38,913 nt of DNA from Muribaculum sp. (GCA_009775095.1 VSOZ01000025.1:1-38913), one strand, 5' to 3'. Shown: positions 17,778 to 25,744, counted from the first letter of the stretch. Numbers and translations: made by a program. The notes: generated by a model not told the origin, from the sequence alone.

Positions 17778-17780
17778 AAT

Positions 17781-18737
17781 ATGGCCCAACTGCTTACCGT
17801 ATCGGCATCGCCGCATCTTCATACAAAGCGCACCGTCGCAGGCTGCATGCGCCATGTGACGATAGCCTTGTTGCCTGCCGCCGCGTGCGCGCTGTATTTC
17901 TTCGGAATCGGCGCTTTAATAGTTATAGCTACATCAATAGCGGCGTGTGCCGCCACAGAATACTGCATAAACCGGTGGATGCTGCGACGGCCGTCAACAC
18001 TCGCCGATGGCAGCGCGATTCTTACAGGACTTCTGCTTGCATTCAATCTGCCCTCCAATCTGCCGGTATGGGCCGTAATAATCGGTTCGGTCGTAGCTAT
18101 CGGCATCGGGAAAATGGCATTCGGAGGCCTCGGATGCAACATATGGAATCCGGCGCTCGTGGGCCGTGTATTTCTACTTATATCATTTCCCGTGCAGATG
18201 ACATCATGGCCGCTGCCGCTCGTAAACCGCGGCGAATACTTCGACGCTGCCACGGGGGCCACCACACTTGGCATACTGAAACTCGGCGAGGCCGACCCCG
18301 CGTCAATCGACACCGTGGCCAACGCTGTCGGCTCCGTAGGCGGTTCACTTGGCGAGGTAAGCGCTATAGCACTACTCATAGGTTTCATCTATCTTCTGTG
18401 TATGAAAGTTATAACTTGGCACATACCGGTAGCAATATTCGGCACCGTAGCCCTGTTTACCCTCTGCATCGGAGGAGACCCTATAGTGGAGTTATTATCG
18501 GGCGGACTTATGCTCGGAGCATGCTTTATGGCTACCGACTATGTCACCTCACCCATGTCGAAAAAAGGCATGCTTGTATTCGGCATCATGATAGGCCTGA
18601 TCACGGTAATCATACGACGGTGGGGAGCATATCCCGAAGGAGTATCTTTTGCCATACTGCTTATGAACGGTTTTGTGCCGCTAATAGACCGATATATAAA
18701 ACCGCGCAAATTCGGAGAAAGGGGGGCAAAGTCATGA
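17781..18737 (+). CDS. rnfD: Rnf electron transport complex subunit D
   Basis: An inner-membrane subunit with a covalently bound FMN, part of the ion-pumping core. The 318-residue protein begins LLTVSASPHLHTKRTV, a typical RnfD/NqrB start, and has about nine to ten hydrophobic segments. The flavinylation motif TGAT occurs at residues 158-161 within FDAATGATTLG. GGLGCNIWNPALVGRVFL at about 115-132 is also characteristic. It starts 3 bp after rnfC, and its TGA overlaps the rnfG ATG. Confidence 0.95.
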   Translation: MAQLLTVSASPHLHTKRTVAGCMRHVTIALLPAAACALYFFGIGALIVIATSIAACAATEYCINRWMLRRPSTLADGSAILTGLLLAFNLPSNLPVWAVIIGSVVAIGIGKMAFGGLGCNIWNPALVGRVFLLISFPVQMTSWPLPLVNRGEYFDAATGATTLGILKLGEADPASIDTVANAVGSVGGSLGEVSAIALLIGFIYLLCMKVITWHIPVAIFGTVALFTLCIGGDPIVELLSGGLMLGACFMATDYVTSPMSKKGMLVFGIMIGLITVIIRRWGAYPEGVSFAILLMNGFVPLIDRYIKPRKFGERGAKS

Positions 18738-19345
18738 AGAAGTTACCGTCAACGCTGACATACATGACCTTATCGCTCGGTGTGATTACAATCGTGGCAG
18801 GAGCACTGCTTGCTTGGGTACATGAAATAACCGCCGCACCTATTGAGGAAGCGGCACAACGCAAACAAGTCGAAGCCATACGTGCGGTATTGCCTGAATT
18901 TGACAACGATCCTACCGCTCAACAGGTCACATGGACTCCTCCGTCAGGCTCGGAGCCGTTTACCATATTTCCGGCATACAAAGGCGACGTTTTTGCCGGA
19001 GCGGCCGTAGAGGGATATTCGCTTAACGGGTTCTCGGGTGAGGTGCGCATCATGTACGGCTTCGATGCCGAAGGCGACATTACCGGCTACGAAGTGCTGT
19101 CACACGCCGAGACACCGGGACTCGGTGCAAAAATGGACGAATGGTTTCGCATGGATATCGGCCACAGGTCGGTAATAGGCAAGAATCCCGCCGAGACATC
19201 AATGTATGTCACCAAGGACCCCGGTGGAGAAATAGATGCCATAACAGCCGCCACAATATCGTCGCGGGCATTTCTGGCCACTCTGCGCGAATGTTACGAC
19301 GCTTTTAAGTATTACAAAACTGAAAAAACGGTATCGCATGAATAA
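18734..19345 (+). CDS. rnfG: Rnf electron transport complex subunit G
   Basis: A 203-residue subunit with one N-terminal membrane helix (about residues 8-29) and a periplasmic FMN-binding domain. It has the ETPGLGAKMDEWF motif and the flavinylation site TAAT within DAITAATISS (Thr near 174). The start at ATG 18734 overlaps the rnfD stop as ATGA. The same frame is open far upstream across rnfD, but that extension is an out-of-frame shadow and has no RnfG-like content. The stop lies 8 bp inside rnfE. Confidence 0.94.
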   Translation: MKKLPSTLTYMTLSLGVITIVAGALLAWVHEITAAPIEEAAQRKQVEAIRAVLPEFDNDPTAQQVTWTPPSGSEPFTIFPAYKGDVFAGAAVEGYSLNGFSGEVRIMYGFDAEGDITGYEVLSHAETPGLGAKMDEWFRMDIGHRSVIGKNPAETSMYVTKDPGGEIDAITAATISSRAFLATLRECYDAFKYYKTEKTVSHE

Positions 19346-19931
19346 ACTGCGCATCATATATAACGGTCTCATAACCGAAAACCCGACATTTGTACTGCTG
19401 CTCGGCATGTGCCCCACCCTCGGCACGACAGGCTCCGCCATAACGGGCCTTTCCATGGGACTGGCCACGTCGGGAGTGCTCGTGTGCTCAAACGCCGCCA
19501 TATCCGGAATAAAAAACATGGTGCCCGACAAGGTACGCATACCCGCATATATAGTGGTGATAGCCACGTTTGTCACACTGCTTCAGATGTTCATGCAGGC
19601 CTATCTGCCCTCTCTCAACGAAAGTCTCGGCATATTTATACCGCTCATCGTGGTAAACTGTATACTTCTCGGACGCGCCGAAGCCTATGCATCGCGCCGG
19701 TCGGTCATCGACTCGGTCTTTGACGGAATAGGTATAGGGTGCGGCTTCACTGTAGCGCTGACAATGCTCGGCAGCATACGTGAGCTGCTCGGCACCGGTA
19801 CAGTGTTTGGCGCCCGCATATTTCCCGAGACCTACGGGTCGCTCCTGTTCGTACTTGCACCGGGAGCCTTCATCGCTCTGGGTTTTCTCATTGCTATTAT
19901 AAACCATGTACGTAACCGCAAGCAGTCATGA
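19338..19931 (+). CDS. rnfE: Rnf electron transport complex subunit E
   Basis: A 197-residue membrane subunit forming, with RnfA, the antiparallel core that holds a membrane-embedded Fe-S centre. It has the family motifs NGLITENPTFVLLLGMCPTLG at residues 9-29, with the conserved Cys, and IPLIVVNCILLGRAEAYAS in the middle, with six hydrophobic helices. It overlaps rnfG upstream by 8 bp and rnfA downstream as ATGA. Confidence 0.95.
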   Translation: MNKLRIIYNGLITENPTFVLLLGMCPTLGTTGSAITGLSMGLATSGVLVCSNAAISGIKNMVPDKVRIPAYIVVIATFVTLLQMFMQAYLPSLNESLGIFIPLIVVNCILLGRAEAYASRRSVIDSVFDGIGIGCGFTVALTMLGSIRELLGTGTVFGARIFPETYGSLLFVLAPGAFIALGFLIAIINHVRNRKQS

Positions 19932-20509
19932 TCACATACATATCCATAATAATAACGGCAATATTTGTCAACAATATTGTTTTTGCACAGTTTCTCGGCA
20001 TATGTCCGTTTCTCGGAGTGTCAAAAAAGCTAAGTTCCGCGGCAGGCATGGGAGCCGCGGTGACTTTTGTCATGGCACTCGCCACCTGTGTGACATGGCT
20101 GCTTCAGAAGTATGTGCTTGACGTATTCGGACTCGGATACATGCAGACCATATTGTTTATACTCGTCATAGCCGCACTTGTGCAGATGCTTGAGATAATT
20201 CTCAAGAAGATAGCACCTGCACTGTACAGCGCGCTCGGAGTGTTTCTGCCGCTTATAACGACCAACTGCGCAGTGCTCGGAGTGGCTATACTCGTCATAC
20301 AGAAAGGCTTCTCGCTCGGAGAGTCGCTGGTCTATTCGGTAGCTACCGCACTGGGGTTCACTCTCGCATTGGTCCTTTTTGCCGGCATACGTGAGCGACT
20401 TGCGCTTACCGAAGTACCTGCGGCAATGCGCGGCGTACCCATCGCCCTTATCTGCGCGGGGCTTCTCGCAATGGCATTCATGGGCTTTGCCGGCATATCG
20501 ATAGGCTGA
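19928..20509 (+). CDS. rnfA: Rnf electron transport complex subunit A
   Basis: A 193-residue membrane partner of RnfE. It shows NNIVFAQFLGICPFLGVSKK at residues 14-33, with the conserved Cys, and PLITTNCAVLGVAIL in the middle, with six helices. It is the last gene of the rseC-rnfBCDGEA operon; order and overlaps are those of a complete Rnf complex, which couples ferredoxin oxidation by NAD+ to Na+ or H+ export. No clear terminator hairpin follows, only an A-rich stretch. Confidence 0.95.
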   Translation: MITYISIIITAIFVNNIVFAQFLGICPFLGVSKKLSSAAGMGAAVTFVMALATCVTWLLQKYVLDVFGLGYMQTILFILVIAALVQMLEIILKKIAPALYSALGVFLPLITTNCAVLGVAILVIQKGFSLGESLVYSVATALGFTLALVLFAGIRERLALTEVPAAMRGVPIALICAGLLAMAFMGFAGISIG

Positions 20510-20586
20510 TACCGACATGAATCAAAATATTTGTTAAAAAAAAATCAAAATAAAACAAATTCAATAAACAAGGCAATTCTATTGAC

Positions 20587-20594
20587 TATCTTTG
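20587..20594 (+). promoter_or_regulatory. Bacteroidetes -7 promoter element for the lipoprotein gene
   Basis: TATCTTTG matches TAnnTTTG and lies 31 bp before the ATG at 20626, after an A/T-rich tract. No good -33 TTTG is present at the usual spacing. Confidence 0.5.
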
Positions 20595-20625
20595 TCGGAT
20601 ATAAACCCTTCATTATTGCCTTGAC

Positions 20626-21642
20626 ATGAATATAAGACACGCACATTTCAAGTACTTGTTGCTTTGCATATTATCAACAGTTATTGCAGCATGTAACGAC
20701 GATGTTTTTATCGATGACAAAAAGCCATCGACCGAAGAGCTTACGCTTGAAGGAGCCGGAGCCTCGGCATCGCTGACATATCAGACCGACAATCTTAACT
20801 GTCTTAATATCAACACTCCATATGATTATACACATCAGGTCTACTATAATGCCGAAGGTGAAATAATATTAGAGAATAACGGCTACTCCACTCCCATAAT
20901 TGACAGAACAGCCTCTTACGTTCAGCCTAAATACGTCGAGATCACCACAGAGGAGGAACTGTCATTTAAAGTAGAGCTTAACGGCAATACAATAACACTT
21001 ACCGAGCTGGACAATCCGTACGATATCAATCTTGCAGGATACATTGAGCTTGAATATGACTATAAAAGAGATGAGGTCACATTCAACATCAATTCGGGTC
21101 AGCCGTCATTATACCGCATAATCGGCGTCACTTATGACTCCGACAGAGGCATCGACTTTGAAACCCATAGCATAACGTCGCCTGTACTGACTTATACAAA
21201 CAGTACACCCAACACTTCATATATGAAAGTGACCCCGGGCCGAAACAGACCCATGCAAGTTGTATTCAAACTAAACAAAGACCGGATAAAGTTTACCGAT
21301 GAAATGCCTGAAGTGGAGATACCCACCTATCCGCTCATAGACGAGGTGGACGGAATGTATGTGCCGGGGTTTCACGGAGTAAAGGTCATGTTTTCCACAA
21401 CGACAATAAAAATGGACCCGCTCGATCCCAAATTTAACGAGACATACAGCTCGGAGGTGGCTCCGTATTCCACAAAACAGGCTATAATGAGAACTGATTC
21501 AGGCATAGCCCGGGCCTACGGCAATATACATGCAGTCAACACCTCGTCAGGAAGATATGTAGACCTCAAATTTACAGTTGGCGTAATGCAGCCTTTCATG
21601 TTTGATCTTAAATGGAAAGATATGCCTTATGGAGCAGAATAA
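20626..21642 (+). CDS. lipoprotein of unknown function, all-beta
   Basis: A 338-residue predicted lipoprotein. A signal sequence with lipobox ends IAAC, lipidated at Cys23, followed by NDDVFIDDKK; acidic residues just after the cysteine can mark surface export in Bacteroidetes. The rest is rich in short beta-type strands, Thr and Asn, with no catalytic motif that I recognise. It overlaps the acyloxyacyl hydrolase gene by 14 bp, which suggests coexpression and perhaps a common role in outer-membrane lipid or surface remodelling. I cannot name a family. Confidence 0.7.
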   Translation: MNIRHAHFKYLLLCILSTVIAACNDDVFIDDKKPSTEELTLEGAGASASLTYQTDNLNCLNINTPYDYTHQVYYNAEGEIILENNGYSTPIIDRTASYVQPKYVEITTEEELSFKVELNGNTITLTELDNPYDINLAGYIELEYDYKRDEVTFNINSGQPSLYRIIGVTYDSDRGIDFETHSITSPVLTYTNSTPNTSYMKVTPGRNRPMQVVFKLNKDRIKFTDEMPEVEIPTYPLIDEVDGMYVPGFHGVKVMFSTTTIKMDPLDPKFNETYSSEVAPYSTKQAIMRTDSGIARAYGNIHAVNTSSGRYVDLKFTVGVMQPFMFDLKWKDMPYGAE

Positions 21643-22423
21643 AAGATCCCGGATATCGGCACCGACATGCCGACAAATTGCAGCGGTTATTCTGATTGCG
21701 CTGTCGGTAATCTCGTCACACGCCGCGCAGGATGACACATGCGCGGTATCGCCCAAATTGATACACCGTATAGGATTAGACGTGCGCCCGTCATATGTGG
21801 CATCGTCACGAAACGCAGTAACATACAGCTACACCGGTGAAGAGCGTCCCGACGAAATGCACTCCGCGCTGTCGGGCCATCTGAAATGGGCGTTCAGCTT
21901 CTCTGACGCTACCAAACTCGGCCGTATGTATCCGGAAGCATATCAAGGAATAGGCATCGGATACACCTCATTTTTCAACAGCGAGCGCATAGGTAATCCG
22001 ATAGGACTTTACATATTTCAGGGAGCGCCGATAGTGCACTTGTCAGACAGACTGTCGCTAAACTATGAGTGGAATTTCGGAGCCACATTCGGCTGGAAGA
22101 AATATGACCCGGATCTGCCGCCTGTAAACCTTGTTGTTGGCTCGAAAGTAAACGCCTACATCAATCTCGGTTTTATGTTTAACTACCGGCTGTCGCAGCG
22201 GCTTAATCTGACGGCCGGCATAGACATGTCGCACTACTCCAACGGCAACACATCGTGGCCCAACCCCGGAGTAAACTCAATCGGCGGAAGGGTCGGACTT
22301 ACTTACACGCTCAACACCGTGCCTGAGCGCAAAAGCTATACAATACCCGATACCGCACTCATGAAGCCACATATAAGTTATGACCTGGTAATATATGGCG
22401 CGGCCCGCAAACGTGCGGTGTAG
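21629..22423 (+). CDS. N-terminal 264-residue part of the interrupted acyloxyacyl hydrolase
   Basis: Open reading part before the TAG. It contains the signal peptide (about residues 1-33), the barrel region YQGIGIGYTSFFNSERIGNP, LSLNYEWNFGATFGWK and the SHYSNGN active-site motif. The start overlaps the upstream lipoprotein gene. Confidence 0.6.
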   Translation: MEQNKRSRISAPTCRQIAAVILIALSVISSHAAQDDTCAVSPKLIHRIGLDVRPSYVASSRNAVTYSYTGEERPDEMHSALSGHLKWAFSFSDATKLGRMYPEAYQGIGIGYTSFFNSERIGNPIGLYIFQGAPIVHLSDRLSLNYEWNFGATFGWKKYDPDLPPVNLVVGSKVNAYINLGFMFNYRLSQRLNLTAGIDMSHYSNGNTSWPNPGVNSIGGRVGLTYTLNTVPERKSYTIPDTALMKPHISYDLVIYGAARKRAV

Positions 22424-22438
22424 ACATATGAGACAGAG

Positions 22439-22861
22439 ATGGTGCCGGGACACTTCGCGGTAGCCGGCATAAACTTCGCGCCCATGTATAACTTCAACCG
22501 TTACTTCCGTGCCGGTCTGTCGGCTGACATACAATATGACGAGGGTTCCAACCTATCCAAATACTGGATTGAAGGAACCCATGATGAAGATATAAAATTT
22601 CGCCGGCCACCGTTGAAGGACTGCATCAGTGCCGGAGTGTCGATACGCGGTGAACTTGTAATGCCCATATTTTCAATCAATATGGGCATAGGGCGCAACT
22701 TCATAGCATGTAGAGAAAACCGTAACTTCTATCAGATACTTGCGCTTAAGGTGCATATCATGCCACAGGCATTTCTGCATATAGGCTATCAGCTAAACAG
22801 CTTCAAGAATCCCAACAACCTTATGATCGGTTTCGGCTACCGCTTCCACGACAAGCGATGA
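22439..22861 (+). CDS. C-terminal 140-residue part of the interrupted acyloxyacyl hydrolase
   Basis: An in-frame ATG at 22439, five codons after the TAG, could allow restart, but the fragment has no signal peptide and so could not reach the outer membrane alone. It holds the final barrel strands of the family, ending IGFGYRFHDKR. Confidence 0.5.
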   Translation: MVPGHFAVAGINFAPMYNFNRYFRAGLSADIQYDEGSNLSKYWIEGTHDEDIKFRRPPLKDCISAGVSIRGELVMPIFSINMGIGRNFIACRENRNFYQILALKVHIMPQAFLHIGYQLNSFKNPNNLMIGFGYRFHDKR

Positions 22862-22870
22862 GCGACTTGC

Positions 22871-23341
22871 TTAAAGTTCCGACGGAGCCTTTGCTAGCTC
22901 GATGTACTGGCCGGGGACAGAAGTGTTTAACCGAGCCACGGTATCATTCTCAAAGTCCACGACAACAACATTTGGAAGGACCTGCGTCAACATGTCCTCA
23001 ACTGCCATATTGTCGGGACAAAACATTGTTGTCTTGATTGAGTTGCCCCATTTGATCGAGTCGCCGGCAAGAGTATAATCGCCCTGAATGGAATTGCATC
23101 CGGTTTCTACTCTGTAACCGGCGGTTTTAAATTCAAAGTATGCGTCAATAGAGTCGGGTCTTACCGAAACGGAGTCGTTAACTACAACATTCTCTATATT
23201 CCATTTGCCGAGCAGCGAATAAACGGTTTCGGCCTCAGCAATTGTATCGTTTGCAGCATCAGTATTTTGTGAATTGTTTTTGCTTCCGCACGACGAAAGC
23301 ATGAGCGCTGCAACTGCAGCAACCGTAAGAATCTGTTTCAT
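22871..23341 (-). CDS. META-domain lipoprotein (HslJ-like)
   Basis: A 156-residue lipoprotein. The signal sequence ends with the lipobox LSSC (Cys18), then a Ser/Asn/Asp-rich linker, then a META-like domain with LLGKWNIENVVVND, FEFKTAGYRVETGCNSIQGDY and IKTTMFCPD, the usual order of the family (W, GCN, T-M-C). META proteins in enterobacteria are linked to heat or antibiotic stress; the role here is unknown. The gene converges on the acyloxyacyl hydrolase with only 9 bp between the stops. Confidence 0.82.
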   Translation of the reverse strand: MKQILTVAAVAALMLSSCGSKNNSQNTDAANDTIAEAETVYSLLGKWNIENVVVNDSVSVRPDSIDAYFEFKTAGYRVETGCNSIQGDYTLAGDSIKWGNSIKTTMFCPDNMAVEDMLTQVLPNVVVVDFENDTVARLNTSVPGQYIELAKAPSEL

Positions 23342-23439
23342 TTTAATTGTGTTTTATCCAAGTTAAACATTCGTCTTAAGATAACAGGGGACAAAGCTAA
23401 TAACAATTATTGAAATCGGCACCACGTCGCGACAGATTT

Positions 23440-23649
23440 TTATTGCGTCTCAACAAACATGAGCAAAAACAGCGCGACTATAAACAGGCCGTAACCCGCA
23501 TAACGTAAAGCGGTTATAGCCTGCATATGACGGCTTACATAAGCCTCACGCTTACGGCTCTTGTAGGACTCTACAGCACGCCATATACGACCTGCATTTA
23601 TACAAATCATACCTAAAAATGACAATCCTATTATAAGCCAAACCTCCAT
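23440..23649 (-). CDS. small membrane protein, unknown
   Basis: A 69-residue protein with hydrophobic helices at about residues 3-20 and 50-66, separated by a basic stretch (ESYKSRKREAYVSRHMQ), so it is probably a two-helix inner-membrane hairpin. ATG 23649 is preferred to an upstream TTG. No family is recognised. It lies between the META lipoprotein and the GNAT gene, all on the same strand with short gaps. Confidence 0.5.
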   Translation of the reverse strand: MEVWLIIGLSFLGMICINAGRIWRAVESYKSRKREAYVSRHMQAITALRYAGYGLFIVALFLLMFVETQ

Positions 23650-23699
23650 AGTAATTGTATAACAATTCAAAAAGGAAATGGGTCAACACATCGGTAGTA

Positions 23700-24128
23700 T
23701 CATAAAGATAAATGAAGTATAGGGTATGGCCTACCCGCTTCATCACGTTCATCCCGACTCACAATTCCGAAGCCTTTTGCCAAATAAAACTTCAACGCAG
23801 ATTGATTCTGCTCGTTAACGTCTACAAATTTCGCTCCGCGCTGCTTTGCAAAGTCAATAAGCTTGGACCCAAAGCCGTTTCTAAGCCGCTTAGGATCAAT
23901 GAACAGCATCTCTATCTTATCATCACAAATTCCGATAAAACCGGCTAAAGCCTCACCGTCATGTATCGCATATAAGTCGACAGAAGGGAAATAATCGGGT
24001 ATCATAGCGGCTTTTATTTCTTCAATCACACTTTCAGTCAGGAAGTCATGAGTTGCCCGGACAGCACCCTCCCATATCCTCAAGAGCGCACCGTAGTCAT
24101 CTGAATTACATTTTATAATCTTATCCAT
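23700..24128 (-). CDS. GNAT family N-acetyltransferase
   Basis: A 142-residue acetyl-CoA-dependent acyltransferase. The start is ATG 24128 (MDKIIKCNSDDYGALLRIWE), two codons inside a longer frame that begins with TTG. The acetyl-CoA loop is RLRNGFGSKLIDFAKQRG, preceded by the FIGICDDKIEMLFIDP strand and followed by NEQNQSALKFYLAKGFGIV, all typical of GNAT. The substrate is unknown. The promoter -7 box ends 3 bp before the ATG, so its mRNA may be leaderless. The CRISPR array begins 30 bp upstream. Confidence 0.88.
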   Translation of the reverse strand: MDKIIKCNSDDYGALLRIWEGAVRATHDFLTESVIEEIKAAMIPDYFPSVDLYAIHDGEALAGFIGICDDKIEMLFIDPKRLRNGFGSKLIDFAKQRGAKFVDVNEQNQSALKFYLAKGFGIVSRDERDEAGRPYPILHLSL

Positions 24129-24131
24129 ATA

Positions 24132-24139
24132 CAAATATA
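24132..24139 (-). promoter_or_regulatory. -7 promoter element for the GNAT gene
   Basis: On the minus strand TATATTTG (24139 to 24132) is a full match to TAnnTTTG. Transcription would begin at or next to the ATG (24128). The -33 region would fall inside the first, degenerate CRISPR repeat; no TTTG is seen there. Confidence 0.4.
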
Positions 24140-24158
24140 CGAAGAATATTCAATACAC

Positions 24159-25588
24159 CTTATAATTTGCTTACTTTTTATTACTTTTGTGCTATAGGAT
24201 ACAGCCAGCGCATTGTAACCGATACCCACCTCCTCGTTGTAATTTGCTTACTTTTTATTACTTTTGTGCTATAGGATACAGCACGTTCGGATTAGTTGAG
24301 TCCGCGACGTGTTGTAATTTGCTTACTTTTTATTACTTTTGTGCTATAGGATACAGCTTCCCGAAGAGACAGCCAAGTATGGCCGTGTTGTAATTTGCTT
24401 ACTTTTTATTACTTTTGTGCTATAGGATACAGCTTGGTTTAAGCAAACGTGTGACGGGCTTTAGTTGTAATTTGCTTACTTTTTATTACTTTTGTGCTAT
24501 AGGATACAGCTCGGACAGAGTAGGAACAGAACTGAACTCAGTTGTAATTTGCTTACTTTTTATTACTTTTGTGCTATAGGATACAGCACGAGGGACAACG
24601 ACATAAGCCTGAGGAAGGTTGTAATTTGCTTACTTTTTATTACTTTTGTGCTATAGGATACAGCAAAGCAGACAAGCAATACACTTGCCACAACGTTGTA
24701 ATTTGCTTACTTTTTATTACTTTTGTGCTATAGGATACAGCACGAGGGACAACGACATAAGCCTGAGGCAGGTTGTAATTTGCTTACTTTTTATTACTTT
24801 TGTGCTATAGGATACAGCGTCCGGCTTCTGAGTAATAAACGCTTCGGAGTTGTAATTTGCTTACTTTTTATTACTTTTGTGCTATAGGATACAGCGCCGC
24901 CGATGTAATCCTGCCAATCAGACCAGTTGTAATTTGCTTACTTTTTATTACTTTTGTGCTATAGGATACAGCGTTAAAAAAGTTTCGCTTCGGAGGCCGT
25001 AAGTTGTAATTTGCTTACTTTTTATTACTTTTGTGCTATAGGATACAGCCTGCAGGTTGAGCAGCTGAAGACCTTGTTCGTTGTAATTTGCTTACTTTTT
25101 ATTACTTTTGTGCTATAGGATACAGCTAGTGTTGATAAAACCTTGACCAGTGTTGCGTTGTAATTTGCTTACTTTTTATTACTTTTGTGCTATAGGATAC
25201 AGCCATTAATTAACGACAACATAATCTCGACCGGTTGTAATTTGCTTACTTTTTATTACTTTTGTGCTATAGGATACAGCTTGCGCTTTACATCATTCGC
25301 AGGACCTTGAGTTGTAATTTGCTTACTTTTTATTACTTTTGTGCTATAGGATACAGCAGCAGCACGCATACGTTTAATTTGCTCGACGTTGTAATTTGCT
25401 TACTTTTTATTACTTTTGTGCTATAGGATACAGCAAAACTTTTGGACATCATCGATATTAACACGTTGTAATTTGCTTACTTTTTATTACTTTTGTGCTA
25501 TAGGATACAGCTTGCGCTTTACATCATTCGAGGGACCCTGAGTTGTAATTTGCTTACTTTTTATTACTTTTGTGCTATAGGATACAGC
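24159..25588 (+). CRISPR. type II-C CRISPR array, 19 repeats of 47 bp, 18 spacers
   Basis: The repeat begins GTTGTAATTTGCTTAC and ends GTGCTATAGGATACAGC. Copies start at 24159, 24236, 24311, 24387, 24464, 24541 and then every 77 bp to 25542. Eighteen copies look identical; the first has two changes (G1 to C, G4 to A). Spacers are 30 bp except the second (28) and third (29). The orientation follows from the tracrRNA anti-repeat, which pairs with the repeat 5' part, so guides read spacer then repeat on the plus strand. Spacers 6 and 8 (24588-24617, 24742-24771) differ at one base. Spacers 15 and 18 (25281-25310, 25512-25541) differ at three. The degenerate repeat and lack of space on the left suggest the growing end faces cas2. 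Confidence 0.98.
24237..24266 (+). promoter_or_regulatory. promoter embedded in each CRISPR repeat (second repeat shown)
   Basis: Repeat bases 2-4 are TTG and bases 24-31 are TACTTTTG, a full match to TAnnTTTG, with 19 bp between. The same spacing range (20-21 bp) is seen at the tracrRNA and glycosyltransferase promoters of this window. Transcription would begin near repeat base 35, just before each spacer. The first repeat (24159) has lost the G of TTG. Promoter activity is inference. Confidence 0.5.
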
Positions 25589-25744
25589 ACAATCGGCACA
25601 ACTAACTAAGAGACAAGCTGTAACCAATCTATTTAGAAATAAAAAACGAGCTCTGTTTTGGATGCTCGTTTTTTATTCTTATATACTTTTGTGGGTAGAT
25701 GTGAAAACAGATGTAACCCTTTTTACAACGGTCACTTTTTGTTA
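25589..25744. other. stretch between the last repeat and cas2; probable leader side
   Basis: No gene is seen here. It may start with a last 28-bp spacer followed by a decayed repeat (GCTGTAACC at 25617). It contains the hairpin listed separately and, at 25684-25693, TACTTTTGTG identical to repeat bases 24-33, with a TTTG 23 bp upstream of it: a possible plus-strand promoter facing cas2 from its 3' side, or a repeat remnant. As the only space next to the array able to hold a leader, it is the likely spacer-insertion side. Confidence 0.4.
25641..25674. terminator. bidirectional terminator between the array and cas2
   Basis: AAAAAACGAGC (25641-25651) pairs perfectly with GCTCGTTTTTT (25664-25674) around a 12-base loop. 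A-run and T-run ends let it stop both rightward array transcripts and leftward cas transcripts. Confidence 0.85.

Larger units (their letters stand above)
21629..22861 (+). pseudogene. acyloxyacyl hydrolase (lipid A deacylase-like) gene interrupted by an in-frame TAG
   Basis: The frame from ATG 21629 to TGA 22861 spans 410 codons, close to the usual size of the Bacteroidales acyloxyacyl hydrolase family as I recall it, but codon 265 is TAG (22421-22423). The frame is unchanged on both sides (KRAV, stop, TYETEMVPGHFAVAGINFAP), and the part after the stop has the conserved family C-terminus (PMYNF, RAGLSADIQYD, QILALKVHIM, LHIGYQL, GFGYRF). A signal peptide precedes an outer-membrane barrel. 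The likely catalytic His202 and Ser204 (SHYSNGN) resemble PagL. Truncation would remove the last barrel strands, so the product is probably inactive unless the stop is read through. Confidence 0.8.

Noticed and set aside
17885..18733. Long N-terminal extension of the rnfG frame across rnfD
   Set aside because: The extension is out of frame with rnfD and Arg/His-rich; ATG 18734 overlaps the rnfD stop and begins a normal RnfG.
24135..24158. Leader on the left side of the array
   Set aside because: Only a few dozen bases remain before the GNAT promoter and gene, and the adjoining repeat is the degenerate one.
24187..24393. Open frame of 68 codons across the first repeats of the array
   Set aside because: It is translated from CRISPR repeats, with the same peptide word twice (CNLLTFYYFCAIGYS). 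Not a gene.
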